Part shown: piece after piece, positions 20,301 to 32,519 of the stretch | How the letters are laid out: each line of letters starts with the position of its first letter | How positions within the stretch are numbered: position 1 is the stretch's first letter | Source: Euglena gracilis | Taxonomy: Eukaryota; Euglenida; Euglenophyceae; Euglenales | Reading direction: 5' to 3' | NCBI GenBank assembly: GCA_039621445.1 | Contig: CP154956.1 | Span: 90,464,482 to 90,528,481, forward strand | DNA: 64,000 nt | Notes under the pieces: generated by a model | The model's input: only the letters and a program-made list of their open reading frames with translations | Told to the model about the DNA's origin: nothing | Database searches by the model: none | Translations under genes and position numbers: made by a program

Positions 20301-21198
20301 CTGAAGTGGGTCCCTTTTTCTTCCAAAACCCAGTAAATCACTAACTATCTGGGGCACTCCGGGGTCCAAGGGGAAATTGACCACCAATGTTATGGCCAAC
20401 GTCAGAAATGCTTGCCCCCATCCCGTTTTGCCCGGTGCGCCAAAATGGCAACATATACAATCAAATCCCAAAAACACAAAAAAAACCAACGCTTAAAAAG
20501 AGGTATTTTCCATCCCACATGTCCAAAACACAACAAAGGGTCAAAAGATATCGAAAAATAACGATGCAAATTTTCAACCACTTTTGAAATGCAGCTTTGT
20601 CATCCCCAAATCAGTCAAAATGACCTCAAAAAACCAAAACTGAGAAAATAAGAAATGAGACCCTTTGACGGCAAGTGGAAGAAAACTCTGAAGATTTTGA
20701 GCAAAATTTCGTTTCTGTTTTTGGGGCATGCGTCGCCTTCCATGCAACTTCCATTTGTCTGGAAGACAGAGAAACTTCCCTATGCGATCCAAACGTTTTC
20801 AAAACTTGGAAGAGGTAAATATGCAAAATTGAAAATTATGCAACTTGTATATCCGTTTAAATAACTGGAAAACGGACGTTGGAATGTGTTAGTGTTTTTG
20901 ATTTTTCTGTCCTGGGTGGCCAATCAAGCCAAAGCCATGCAAAAAAACCCCCTCCCTCCTTGTTCCAGGCAAATGCAATTGACACGGGCCAACAACATAA
21001 TGTCATTGTGACGTTCAATGGAAAACCCCAGGTTGTGTCCCCAGAAATGTGCCGATAACATGGGGGAGGTGCCAATCGTGTGTGGACAGGGGGGGGGGGA
21101 AATCCAGGCAGGAAACAAAACTGGGACTCACAAAGTCCGGATATTGAATCCGTTTGGATCCAGCAAGATATGATGGGTGAGCACGTTTGATAGCACAC

Positions 21199-21281
21199 CA
21201 GGGTCAATGTTGAAGTTTTCTTTGCAAGAGGTTCGGAAGAACTTGACGCCAAGGGTCTTCGCGAGCGCTTCTGCCTCTTGG
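21199..21281 (-). CDS. RAB23-like: Rab23-like GTPase exon (G5 region)
   Basis: Acceptor CACTAG precedes 21281, donor GTGTGC follows 21199. Encodes QEAEALAKTLGVKFFRTSCKENFNIDP. The G5 motif TS-C-K sits where Rab23 has TS-V-K, and EAEALAK is a Rab23 signature. It joins the upstream exon in phase 2 (AA plus C gives Asn) and the downstream exon in phase 1. The frame also runs on to a TGA at 21128, but only the inner donor gives the expected VFEYLAE continuation. Confidence 0.9.
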
Positions 21282-21784
21282 CTAGTGGAGATGAAATCAC
21301 AAAATGTGTAACAAACAAAGCAAACAGGAAAAAATCATACTTATTTTTGTTTGTTACATGCCAGTGTCCCTTGGGGATGAGGTCAGGGGTTAGGGATAAG
21401 CAAAGAGTTCAGAATGAGACCTGGAGAGGGTGGGGCAGGGATCCCAGGTTCGTGCCATGTCTCCAGAATGCACACAACTCTTCATGAAACATCAAAATTT
21501 TCCGGATTTTCCGGATAATGAGTGAAATTGTAGGGGAGCACAGGGAGAGGACCAGCCCTTGGCATCAACAATTTTCAAACTTCATCAATATTTTTTATAT
21601 CAGGAAATAAAGACAATAAAATTGTGGACAAAGATTTCAGACAGTGGGCCTTGTTCTCACCGAACTATCAAAACATAACTCAAAGAAGAGCAACTTTTGA
21701 CATCTGTCGTTGAAATCAGTGCTTCCATTACATTCCCTTTTTATCGACATTCAAACCAACAATGATCCAGCAGAATTGCCATAC

Positions 21785-21885
21785 TTTTGGACCACGGCTT
21801 GGTCAATGAGGTCGATCTTCGTCTGAATGAGGGCCATCACGATGTTACCCTTGCCGCACACGTTCTCCACTTTCTCCTGCCAACC
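21785..21885 (-). CDS. RAB23-like: Rab23-like GTPase exon (G4 region)
   Basis: Acceptor TTTACCAG precedes 21885; donor GTATGG follows 21785. Encodes GWQEKVENVCGKGN, then IVMALIQTKIDLIDQAVVQ. The nucleotide-base-recognition motif is T-K-I-D rather than N-K-x-D; Rho/Rac GTPases also use TKxD. Length 101 nt, phase 0 in, phase 2 out. The intron to the next exon is about 0.5 kb. Confidence 0.9.
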
Positions 21886-21973
21886 CTGGTAAAAAAACAC
21901 ACAAATAACTCCAATGCCATCACACAGAGGTACCCCCCCTTGTTGTTAACGCAACAATGTTTTTATATCGAGG

Positions 21974-22093
21974 ACTGTGTCCCAGACGCCGGTTCGGGCG
22001 TGAAATCTGTGCCTGGGACGCCGGTTCGGGCTACCGCCCGAACCGGCGTCCCAGGCAAAGGTTTCACGCCCGAACCGGCGTCTGGGACACAGT
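21974..22093. repeat. Nested hairpin cassette
   Basis: Outer arms begin ACTGTGTCCCAGACGCC (21974) and return inverted to 22093. Inner arms GACGCCGGTTCGGGC and its inverse meet over a TACC loop near 22032. Nearly perfect throughout. It is preceded by TATATCGAGG and followed by TTGAAACCG, borders shared with the cassette at 37761-37883. Confidence 0.85.
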
Positions 22094-22794
22094 TTTTGAA
22101 ACCGTGGCTAGGGGGCTCCGGTTTCATGCCCAAACCGGCGGCTGAGGAATCACGTCCAATTTCGCCCCAAATACCCATGTTTGGGGCAGTTTTGGGCGAC
22201 TTTGGCCCAAATGGGCCGCCGGTCAAAAATGGCAGATTCCACACTTCTGAAGCCATGTTACCCATTAATTGAAAGCTCTTCTCAAGGGCTTTCGACAGAT
22301 GGCCACACCATTCGGCCATAATGCACACAGAGCTTATTTTCAGCGATCGTGTATTCCAAAGCTTGACATCCTAATTTGTCAAATCCCACAGCTCAGGTTG
22401 CATATTGCATATCAAACGAAAGGTCTCGCCAACACCTTTCGCTTGGTACCCACAGAACTCAGCCAGATTGCAAAGCGCTCTCAAAATCAGCGATCGCATT
22501 TTTCCGCATTTTTCGGACCCCATTTGCATATCTGAAATTCCACTTTTCAGCTGCCATGTTGCCCATCGATCGAAAGCTCTTCTCAAGGGCTTTCAGCAGA
22601 TGGCCTTAGATTTCTGCCATGCTGCGTGGTATTCTACTTCAGAAATTCTCCAAAATTGGCCAAAAGGAAACTTTTCCTCAAAAACCCCCAATTTTTGGCC
22701 CAAGACCACCCAAAAACTGCTCAAATGTGATTGCCACCTGTCTACAAACCCTTTTGGACACTTTTTGGCACTTTTTATTTTGGGTCCCCCAGAC

Positions 22795-22895
22795 GCCAGT
22801 TTCACGCCCGAACCGGCGTCCAGACGCCGGTTCGGCGTAGAAATTTCCCGCCCGAACCGGCGTCCCAGACGCCGGTTCGGGCATGAAACCAGAGC
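22795..22895. repeat. Fragments of the GACGCCGGTTCGG hairpin family
   Basis: Four alternating direct and inverted copies of the core GACGCCGGTTCGG in about 100 bp, without one dominant fold. 22100-22790 otherwise contains a dispersed repeat word AAAGCTCTTCTCAAGGGC twice (22266, 22574) and no gene. Confidence 0.65.
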
Positions 22896-23213
22896 CCCCA
22901 GACACGGTTTCAGAAAAATGTCGTTGACACGGGGGGGTCAACTGGCACGCTGTGTCAACAGCATGGTTCGATAAAAAAAAAACAGACTGTGCCAGCAACA
23001 ATGGGCCTCCACAATTTGTACCATTGGACCTCTCATGTAGCACCAATTTATTTGCGGAAAACATTTGAAGGCATGGCTGGGAAGATCCGACACAATTTCC
23101 GACTGAATTTCCCTAGAAACTGTGGTACGCAAAGAAAAATTTTAGTTCCAGAAAAATGCCGTTGGCAAGAGGGGTGTGTCAATCAACGACAAGGGGGGGG
23201 AGGTACAACAAAC

Positions 23214-23261
23214 CTTGACAGACTGGAAAGAGTCTCGATCCGTGGTGGAGAATGCCAGGAC
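23214..23261 (-). CDS. RAB23-like: Rab23-like GTPase exon (VLAFSTTDRDSF)
   Basis: Encodes VLAFSTTDRDSFQSVK, the strand and switch-proximal helix that follow YYRGA in Rab23. The donor GTTTGT after 23214 is canonical and joins GWQEKV in phase 0. The 5' edge is odd. Both the upstream exon end and this exon start carry GTCCTG, and no AG acceptor gives the right phase. The exon may start at 23261 (intron GT...TG) or anywhere within the repeat down to 23255. An AG at 23269-23270 would add residues and break the phase. Confidence 0.8.
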
Positions 23262-23744
23262 CAGAGAACTCAGCGAAGGGTGGGGGGGGGGAACCCTCAA
23301 CCCCCCTAAATGGTGCAAAAATTTTCTTAGGTTAAGAATAATTCAACTGTTCTTTTCAATTAGAAATATCAGAAAAGGGAGAAAAGAACACATGCTCTGT
23401 GATGAACCTGGCGTCCCAGACACGGGTCCATGACATAACCCCAAATAGACGGCGTCCAACCAGCCCCTTCAGTTGGGGGGAGGGGGGGTGCTGGCAAGCG
23501 TGCACCAAAATACTAATCACTGGCAACCACCAAAAAGTCCACAGCCACACATTCCACTACCATCCCCCCTTTTGGTTATCGGTCGATTGGAGTTTGCACC
23601 TTCTATTCTTGGAATAGATTGACCAATTCTCGCAACAGAGTTTCCTGAGCATTTTGGCAGGGTTTTCTAAAACTCTCAAAACATTTCATTTGAAAATTCT
23701 TGGCATAATCCACGAAACAGCCCAATTGCACAAAACGCTACATT

Positions 23745-24240
23745 ACACCTGGCATCCGAAATGTTTGCCCATGGCTGACAAAAATATTTGCCCAATCCAG
23801 TCAAAATTTTCACCCAGCGCCCACAAAAAAATTTGCCCAGAGCTGTCAAAATTTTTTGCACCGCGCCGCCAAAAATATTTGCACTTGCTCAAAAAATATT
23901 TGCCCTCCGTCATTTTATTTTTGCACAATGAAAAAAAGCGTTGCACTGGACAACGGAAAAAGATCCACACCGTTTGAATGTCTCAAGACGCCTTTTTTTA
24001 AATCTGCGTGTCACACCTAGCGTCCGAAATGTTTGCCCATGGCTGACAAAAATATTTGCCCAAACCAGTCAAAATTTTCGCCCAGCGCCCTCAAAAAAAT
24101 TTGCCCAAAGGCCTCAAAAATTTTTGCACCGCACCGCCAAAAATATTTGCACTTGCTCAAAAAATATTTGCCCTCCGTCATTTTATTTTTGCACAATGAA
24201 AAAAAAGGCCTTACACTGGACAATGGGAAAAGATCCACGC
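23745..24240. repeat. Two-copy tandem duplication of about 256 bp
   Basis: Block 23752-23980 repeats at 24008-24240. Each block itself consists of degenerate units of about 30 bp around CAAAAATATTTGCCC. Related words in inverse orientation occur at 25290-25430 and 28920-29010. Confidence 0.75.
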
Positions 24241-25119
24241 CGATTGAACGTCTTACAACACATTTTTAAAAAAAATCTGAGTATTTGAGGCGCAGGGGTT
24301 CGGGACGGAGTCTGCATCTTGGCAGCCGATGAAAAACACAAATGTTTGTTGTGTTCAATCACCGCCTTGTGCAAGCAGCCAAAATGGCCAAAATGGATGG
24401 ACACAGTTCAAAATCTGGTCAGAAAAAAGACAGAAAGGCCCAGCACTTCCTAAACTAAAAACAGAAACAACAGCAATGGTCGTGTTGGAAATGGAAATCT
24501 GTAGTCATGGTCCACAATTTGGCTCAAGGCAGACCATCTTGACAAATATTATTTTTAATTTTTTGGGGGTTATGAGTTTTGCAGATGCCCCACATATGCA
24601 GGGTTTTTCTTTGCCAAAAAGTCTCACACTAATGTGCAAGATATGTCTTGCGTCAATCTCCTTTGACAGTTCCAAAATCTGGTCAGAAAAAAGACATTGA
24701 GCATTCCTTGGCATGCGTCAGAACAACCTTGGTAGCCATGAAAAAAGTACATAAAAGCCCCGGCAAATCTAAACTTATGATACAACAAATCCGTTCAGAG
24801 AAAGGAAAACATTTGGTGTTCAACGAATGAAATTCCTCAGAACTCCTGTCTTTGTTTTTTCTCACCTGTTGGCACATGGAGGTTTGTATTGTCCATTTAC
24901 AACGAACGATTTGTATTAAACAATCTAGACGGTCTCAATACTCCAACAAAATTGGCTTGAAACGAACCACGAACCTGGGGGGGGGTAACTCATTTGTCAA
25001 AGGTTGGAGTGCAGTTGGACAAATTCTGAGGTCAATCGGCTTTTGCAGCAATGACATTTCCATTTCAAGCCATTCATTTCCGCTTTCTGAACCATTTTGG
25101 TCGGTTTTGGGGTTCCAAC

Positions 25120-25620
25120 AAAATCATTATTCAAGACGCAGCATTTCGACGGAGACTGCGTTTTCAGACGCAGTCCTCATGCCTGAAGTCCGGCGTCTTA
25201 GACGCAAACCCTGTCCTGAGTCCCTGCACCTAAGACGCGGACTTAAGGGCGACTGTGCAAAACACCCGATCCGTGTGCAAAAATTTTCGGAACGTAGGAA
25301 AATATTTTTGAGATAAAATGCCAACCATTTTTGAGATAACGTGCGAACAAATTTTTAACAGGTGCAAACATTTTTGAGATAAAGTGCAAAAATATGACCA
25401 AAAGTGCAAATAAATAGGGTGTGGAGTGCAAAAGAATCGGACGTTAGGTGTAGAGGCGCGGGGACTCAGGACGGGGTATGCATCTTTGACAGCCGATGAA
25501 AAGCACGAATGTTCATCGTGTTCAATCATCATGTTGCACACGTAGAGTTGGTGAACACCCTGTTTGGCCATTTTGGCTGCTCGCACAAGGCCTCCCGTTC
25601 TTTGGACAAAATGGATGGAC
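25120..25620. repeat. GACGCAG hairpin family and TTTTTGAGATAA repeats
   Basis: 25128-25245 carries direct and inverted copies of GACGCAG / CTGCGTC words. 25300-25400 repeats TTTTTGAGATAAAGTGC about three times. Similar sequence is present at 28800-29010. 24240-25120 and 25620-25910 hold no gene I can support. Confidence 0.55.
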
Positions 25621-25914
25621 ACGGTTCAAAATCTGGTCAGAAATAACCTGAAATAACACAAAAGGTCTACATTTATCCTTTTCCTAAACTTATCAAAAAT
25701 ATTTGACAATGTAACAATCTGCCAAAAAAAACTGCCCAAAATGAAGCTTCGATGGATTGAACATGACATCAAAAAATCCACAATGATCATGAATTGGCCC
25801 AAAAATTTCAAAATGCCCAGAATAATTGCAAAAAAAACCTGCCAGCAATGGCAAAAATGGCTCAAACGGCAGATATTTTGCAAATTATCTTCAATTTTTG
25901 GGGGAGCACACAGC

Positions 25915-26130
25915 TGGCCGACGGCTGGCCGACGGCTGGCCGACGGCGTGACGGAAGCCGGGTCGGGTTGTCTATCTCATATGGGTAGCAAATGCCTAAT
26001 TTGGCGTGTCAGTTCCTAATTTTGAGTGCAAATTCCTAATTTTGAGGAGGAAATTCCTAATTTCATGTGTAAATTCCTAATTTTAAGTGGCAAATGCCTA
26101 ATTTTGTGTAAAATCCCGTTTTCATGTGGA
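25915..26130. repeat. GGCTGGCCGAC tandem repeat and CCTAATTTT array
   Basis: Three copies of the 13-bp unit ACGGCTGGCCG (25915-25955), again twice at 26673-26705. Then six degenerate units around ATTCCTAATTTT (25985-26130). The second word is a window-wide motif, also at 28030-28210 (inverse), 35215-35360 and 59090-59250. 26130-27060 shows no gene. Confidence 0.6.
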
Positions 26131-27079
26131 AAATGCACGATTTTGGTTGGCATGAGTGGCATATTTCGGGGTGAAAATTGCTTAGTTTCAGCACCTAATG
26201 CCAAAATTTGGTCTGCAAATGCTTTCATGTTGGGTGCCAAATCTTAATTTCAGATGTGCGTTTTGAATTACCTTTTGAATTCTACAAGAGGGGCTACAAT
26301 TTTGGGTCACCTGAAACCACTTCCCACAATATTTGAGCCTTTTTTTGTCCATTATTAGGTACCTTCGTCCATTATTAGGTAATTTTGCCAGTGGGACACC
26401 AGCTAAGCATTTTTTAGTCATTCGAATAATATGTAGGCAAATAACCCTTCACAATGACTGTAAAATGACCCCCAAAAAAAGGCTGAAATGGTCAAAATTG
26501 GTAAAAAAAAAAGTCCAAAAATGGCAAAATTGACAAAAATTGACAAAAAATGACTTCAAATGGGCAAAAATGCAGCCTCCACCAACGATGAACATGACCT
26601 TGAAGGGAGATTGGCGGTGAAATTGTTTCTGCATTACAAGGCTGTGGCTCGGGTCATTTTCCTGTGAGTCACATGGCTGGCCGACGGCTGGCCGACGGCG
26701 TGCTCCCCCTTTAGGGGTTTTGATGCAAGCTGCCCACATATGAAGTGCTTTTTTTGCCAAAAAAAATCATCACACAACATCATGTCGCCATGTCTCTCCT
26801 TTCTAACATTGAGTGTAACAAACACTCAATGCGCTTCTTTGAGCAGTGCATTTGTGATGGTCAAGATTTTTCACAACTCCAAAAACAGAAATTGGTGTTT
26901 GGAAAATGTCCAAGAACTCCTGTCTTTGATTTTTCTCAATACCACATGTTGGCGTTGGAGTTTTATTGCCCATTAACCAGCTCAAAAAGGCTTGAAACGA
27001 ACCAATGTAACTCAATTGTCAAAGGTTGGAATGAACTGGGACAAATTCTGAGGTACAGCTAACGGGAGAAACGTTGGCC

Positions 27080-27215
27080 ACCCGACCTGAGAAGCAGGGC
27101 CACTGGCCCCAGAACGATGGCCACTGGACCCAAAACTGCGGCCACGGAACCTAAAAATAGTGCCCACGTGACCTAAAAATAGGGCCCCTTGACCTAAAAA
27201 CCATGGCCACTGGGA
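27080..27215. repeat. Degenerate GGCCACTGGACC repeats
   Basis: Six or seven units of about 22-26 bp around GGCCACTGGACCTAAAA. An inverse-like relative lies at 28590-28745 (GTGGCCATCATT). 27215-27940 holds no supportable gene. Confidence 0.5.
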
Positions 27216-27944
27216 CCTGAATGTGCGTCATTCACCAGAACTGAAAAAAAAAAACTTCCAACAATCCTGTGAAGAAATTGACCTTTATGCAGTGCCGCGG
27301 GTCAGGGAACACAAATGCATTAAAAAAACGTTCCTGAGCTGGTGCATGACTACGGTGTCTAGTTGAAGTGGTCAGAGGCATGCGAGGGGGAAGAAATTCT
27401 ATGAAACACGTGTCCAACAAACAGCACAATCATGGGTGTGAAATCTTTCCCTGGCACACGGGGGGAAAAGAAAGTGTAAAGCAGTGAGAGGAGCAACAAC
27501 ATTCCAATATGTCTTATGCAACGTCATCGCCATGATGATAAAATAAAAAGTAATACAAAGAAACCTTGTCGGACCTACCGAAAGAGTCCTCCGTTCATAA
27601 ATAGAAATTCTTTTCTAAGAAAAATGTTTTTATTCGATGATGTGTTGTCCCAGATTTTTTTGGAAAAAAAAACATCCTCATCCTTGCCTTGTTGTAGAAG
27701 AATGAGTGTATGGAGGTTTTCACGGTTTAGGTCAAAAATGACTCTGCAACTTTCATCTCACACCCATGTGCAGGTCCCGAGACAACTGGGTTCAACAAAT
27801 GCCCATCTCATTGAAAACTAACGTCTTCATTGAGGCTATACAATGGTTGTTTTGTGGTAACAGTCGGATTGTGGAATGGAGATTTGACAAATGAGGTGTC
27901 AAACGAAAGCACTGATGTTGCAATAACTTCCATGAGGGGGTGAG

Positions 27945-28025
27945 TCGGGTTGCAGGGGGGGTTGCGGGGGGGTTGCGGGGGGGTTGCGGGGGGGGGGGGG
28001 GTTGCGGGGGGGAAACCAACTTTTT
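27945..28025. repeat. GGGGGTTGC tandem repeat
   Basis: Five units of TTGCGGGGGGG with varying G-run lengths. 28030-28215 carries inverse CCTAATTT words; 28350-28520 carries paired CTAGTAGTCACCC words beside C-runs. Confidence 0.7.
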
Positions 28026-29308
28026 CCAGGTCAAAATTAGGAATCACCAAGTCACAAAATTTGGATGATGCCACCAAAAATTAGGCATTTCCACACATCA
28101 AATTAGGATTTTGGTTCCAAATTGGGCATCGCCAACCCAAAATTTTGACCCATTTGCCCTTATTGGAGCCAAAAAATGTGCACAACAACTATATTTTAAC
28201 CAAAATTAGGCATCTCCCACCCGAAAGAAATTTTCCCAGAACTGGGCCTCCGGTCGGGTTGCGGGGGGGAACACCCCCTGAGACCAATGAAACAGATTTT
28301 TTTTTTATTCACGTGTGCAACAAGCAATGAAAATCGGTGGTTACCATGCCCACCACCCTAGTTAGTCACCCCCCCCCCCCTAGTAGTCACCCTTGGGCCC
28401 CAGGCCAAGAAAATTTATTTGAAGGGAAATATTTCTCTTTAAAAACACCGAATTTGACCATCGGAATTTTTGGGGGGGCCTAAATTGACCCCCCCCTGAG
28501 TTAGTCACCCCCCCTAGTAGTCACCCTTGGCCAAAGTCCCCTCCCAAGGGGACATACGACACAGCAAAAAAAAAAAAAGGCCAACATTTTTAAGTTCCAG
28601 AAAAAGTGGCCAACGTTTACAGGTCCAGTGGCACGTTCGGTGGCCAGAGTTTTGGGCTTGGTGGCCATCATTCTGGGCAACGAGGCAAACATTTTTTGGT
28701 AAGGTGGCCATCATTCTAGGCTACGTGGCCATCGTTTTCACGTGTTAGCTGTAAATCGGTTTTTGCAGCAATTCATTTCCGCATTCTGAACCATTTTGGT
28801 TGGGGGCTCCGACAAAATCAGAATTCAAGACGCAGTACTTTGGACGGAGTCAGCATTTTAAGATGCAGACCTCATGCCCGAAGTCCGGCGTCTTAGAAGA
28901 AGACTCTGAAGAAAATTTAACAGGTGCAAACATTTTTGAGATAAAGTGCAAAAAATATTGACGAAAAGTGCAAATAAATACGGTGTGCAGTGCGAAAGAG
29001 TCGGGCGTTAGGTGTAATAGCTGGAAATCTGTGTCAAATTTCTTTTTCACAAAAAGTGTGCCACATTGCTGTCCAAACTTTGAAATAATTTTTTGAAAGC
29101 ATTTCAAAAAGTCTGTCAAAAAGTTCCAACAGCCGACCGACCAGCTACCACCCAAAAGCCCATTATCAATTTCCCACATTGAGCCGGGCATTACGAAAAT
29201 GCTTACCGCAAAATGTTTTGGGTTGGGAACGCCGGTTCTGTCCTGCATTCTGTGGACCGGGGGGGCTGCACAAAACCAACACTCATCACTTAATGCCCTG
29301 GTCAGGAC

Positions 29309-29407
29309 ACAGGCTCCAGCCCCGCGGTAGTATTGGCTGGTCAGGGCGTCAAAGACTTCCTGGCCGGCCGTGTCCCAGAGCATCATCTTCACCGTCTCAT
29401 TCAGAGC
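29309..29407 (-). CDS. RAB23-like: Rab23-like GTPase exon (G3, WDTAGQE)
   Basis: Acceptor CACCCGCAG precedes 29407. Encodes ALNETVKMMLWDTAGQE then VFDALTSQYYRGAGAC. WDTAGQE is the G3/switch II motif, and YYRGAGAC matches Rab23 relatives. It follows the exon ending DVFVK in phase 0. At the 3' end the sequence reads GCC TGT GTC CTG ACC. The next exon begins within the same GTCCTG word, so the exon ends at 29309 if a GT is used, or up to six bases later. Confidence 0.9.
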
Positions 29408-30466
29408 CTGCGGGTGGCAGACGACAAGAAAAAGATACCAAAACAAAAGTGGAGGAAAATTCACAAATCAACAAACACCCTCTCCATTGTTGAATACCAT
29501 ACCCCCCCCTGAGCAATCTTTTTTTCTCTTTTCTGAGTGTCTTTTTTTCTTCCGTTCGCATATGATGTCCGACGACTAAAAAAGCCCCTGGTGGGGTCTA
29601 ATTTGCGGCCCCTGAAGGTCAACAACAAGCCCATGGTGGGGTCTATCTGGCGGCTGCAGAAGTTTGAAAACCCCCAAATAATATTCCCCCCCTTTGACTG
29701 CCACAGAAAAAAATGAGTTATCTGGACTGCTGGAACTATATTTTTGATGATTTCTACCATTTTTGGATTGAAACTGGAAGGGAAAATACCAAATTACACA
29801 TTTCTGCGACAAAATTTGCACCTATTATGGATTTTGATGGTGTTCAACATAGGGGGTGGTTCGGGACGCGGGGGGGGGGGGTTCTTTGACGTCACTCAAA
29901 TTTGCATGTATTTTTCCTTGATTGACGAAAAAAAAATGTGCCCGGCCAAAATGTGGGACGGGGGGGGATGAGCCGACATGCCTGGCCCATGTTCCGGCGC
30001 GCTTTGCGGCCCAAAACGTCCATTTGGGGTGTTTTCTGGGGCAATTTTTTGGTAAAAAAATCGACTTTTTCAAAACATGTTGACAATGAAAGAAAACGTC
30101 AAGAAATTGATGTTTCCAAATATCGCGAAATTGAAGCAAAATAAAAGGAAATGTCTGGAGACCTATATTGAACCCTTACAATGCCCTATCTAACGGGGGG
30201 TTGGTACGCCGTGGGAAGGGGGTCCGAATAGGGGGGGGGGGAGGGGGGTAAATGGCGTGGCGAGGGGGTCTCGGAGGGGGGGAGGGATGTACCATGGTTG
30301 CAAAATTAATAAATATAACGGGTGGCATGGCGAGGGGGTCCGGCTAGGGGGGGGGGGGAATGGCGTGGCGAGCCCCTCGGAGAAAGGGGGGGGAGGGTGT
30401 ACCAACTCCCCAATGGTATTTTGGTTTCCCTGCACTCCCTGCCAAGCCCGAAATATGGACAATTTA

Positions 30467-30468
<2 letters not shown>

Positions 30469-30502
<34 letters not shown>
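30469..30502. repeat. (CA)n microsatellite
   Basis: Seventeen uninterrupted CA units. 30180-30460 is G-run-rich with repeated GGCGTGGCGAGGGGGTC; no gene. Confidence 0.95.
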
Positions 30503-30504
<2 letters not shown>

Positions 30505-31157
30505 ATACTTACCAGTTATGAGCACATTTTTGGAGAATGAAATTGCAAAATCCATTTCCGTCTCGGCCGCCTTTGTCGGCCGAAATAAAGTCCTTGAAAA
30601 AAACCCCATGGCACTCCTTGATGTTTGATTTTGGCCACAAACCGAATTTTTTCCCCTCCTTTGATGCTAATTGCTTTTTGGGACCCCACAAACAGTTTCA
30701 CCTTGGCTGTTTGAATCAGACCGTTGCTTAACACCTGTCCCACCCCCCGCCCCGGGGGGGGGGGGGGGTGAGTGACTGACTGGTTTTTTGGCCGTGACCC
30801 CCCTCCCCCCGGGGGTGGGGCAGTTCGGACCGAGTCTGCGTCTTAGACACAGGACTCGGGATGGAGTCTGCGTCTAAGACGCAGTTTTTGCTATAGAGTT
30901 GGGAGGTCTCCAAAGGGGTTCTACCTATGATTCCGCTTTCCAGCTCAAGTTTTTGGGGCATTGGACTCAAAAAAGGCGTAAGTGTCTCGGCCCCTTCGGG
31001 GCCAGGGGGACAAAAAAAAATACATTTTGGTTGTGACATGAAAAAAATTTCCTCGGCGCCGGGAAAAAAATGTGCTCCAAATTTTGTCGGATCCCCCCCC
31101 CCCCCCCCCCCCGGGAAAAAATTGTTCCGACACTGCTGGGGTCAAGGTAATTTTTTT

Positions 31158-31297
31158 TGCGTTAATGATGGAGTAGGGTTAGGTGCGCGATTTAGGGTTA
31201 GGGTTAGGCCTAACTTATAGACGGGTGTTCGGTGTACAAGTTAGGCCTAACCCTAAGCCTAAGTCGCGCACCTAATCCTACTCCATCATTAACGCAA
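31158..31297. repeat. Hairpin containing telomere-like TTAGGG words
   Basis: 34-bp arms (TTGCGTTAATGATGGAGTAG... at 31158 and its inverse ending at 31297) with one mismatch, and an inner stem AAGTTAGGCCTAACCCT. It contains GGGTTAGGGTTAGG. The outer word GGAGTAGGGTTAGG is shared with the hairpin at 53781. Confidence 0.8.
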
Positions 31298-31350
31298 CAA
31301 ACTCCACCCCCCCCTCCCAACTATATGCCCCCCTGGGGGGTTGGGAGCTG

Positions 31351-31352
31351 CC

Positions 31353-31383
<31 letters not shown>

Positions 31384-31761
31384 TATACATATATACATAT
31401 ATATACATATATATACATATATATACATATATATGTATATATATAATATTTACATACATACATACATACATACCTACATACATACGTACATGCATACATA
31501 CATACATATATACATACATACATACATACATACATACATACATACATACATACATACATACATACATACATACATACATACATACATACATACATACATG
31601 CATACATACATACATACATACACATACATACATACATACATACATACATACATACATACATACATACATACATACATACATACATACATACATACATACA
31701 TACATACATACATACATACATACATACATACATACATACATACATACATACATACATACAT

Positions 31762-31798
<37 letters not shown>
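31351..31798. repeat. (TA)n, (CATA)n and (CA)n microsatellite block
   Basis: About 100 bp of TA/TATACA, then about 325 bp of CATA units (31455-31780) and a short CA run. Long open frames on both strands here are artefacts of the tetranucleotide repeat. Confidence 0.95.
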
Positions 31799-31879
31799 AA
31801 TATGGACGAACAGCCCAAAACAGCGCGGCAGGCTTCCGACTCTGCCAGTTTCGGCCATTTCAGGGATGTTTCCAAAATA

Positions 31880-32281
31880 CCATGCCCCCCCCCTTACTGT
31901 TCCCGTCCTGTGACCCCCTTTTGGGTCCATGGGAACAGTAAGGGGGGGAACAGTAAAGGGGGGGGACAGTAAGGGGAGCTCCCCCCCCCTTGCTGTTCTC
32001 ATGGGCCATGGGCTAAACCAACCAAGTTTGACCCACAAGGCCACCTAAAATGCCAAAATGAAGTTTTTTTGGTTCACATGATTGAAAATTGCACCTACAC
32101 AACATCCATTTTGGCATTGGGTTGGACTTTGATGGGATTGAGAGCACCCAAAACCAACCCAAAAATTCCCTTTTCTCTCTGTGTTCCAAGAACCCTTTAC
32201 AAAAAGTGCCCTGACACTGTACTGTTCCCGCCCCCCCCCATGGGAACAGCAAGGGGGGAACAGTAAGGGGGGGGGGCATGG
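31880..32281. mobile_element. TA-flanked inverted-repeat element with C-run ends
   Basis: Begins CCATGCCCCC...TTACTGTTCCC and ends with the inverse (GGGAACAGTAAGGGG...GCATGG). It is flanked by TA on both sides (31878-31879, 32282-32283). Joining the flanks over one TA gives CCAAAATATCTC, which matches the related undisturbed sequence CAAAATATCTCG at 60100. Additional internal direct and inverted copies of GGGAACAGTAAGG lie near 31930 and 32240. No coding capacity seen. Confidence 0.7.
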
Positions 32282-32519
32282 TATCTCAGAAATGAAACAA
32301 AATCAAAAAAAATTGCTGTCCGGAGACCTGAAATAAAGCCCTATCTAACAGTATTTTGAATTCCCCGTAACTTTTGAGCCCGTTTCGCTTCAATCTGCAC
32401 TGTTTTGGCCTGTTATCGACTTAGCCGTTTTCGGGCCATTTCGGGGTCAAAGTGTCCAAAATTTCAAAACATCTCCAAAATGGTGGTCAATCAAAGGAAC
32501 CCACTTGGGATCCAGACGG

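Noticed and set aside
31190-31260. Internal telomere or chromosome end
   Set aside because: Only two to three TTAGGG-like units, embedded in a hairpin family, with ordinary sequence on both sides.
31351-31972. Long open frames on both strands (Tyr/Ile/His/Thr or Cys/Met/Val/Tyr repeats)
   Set aside because: They are translations of the TA and CATA microsatellites; no stops can occur in that repeat.
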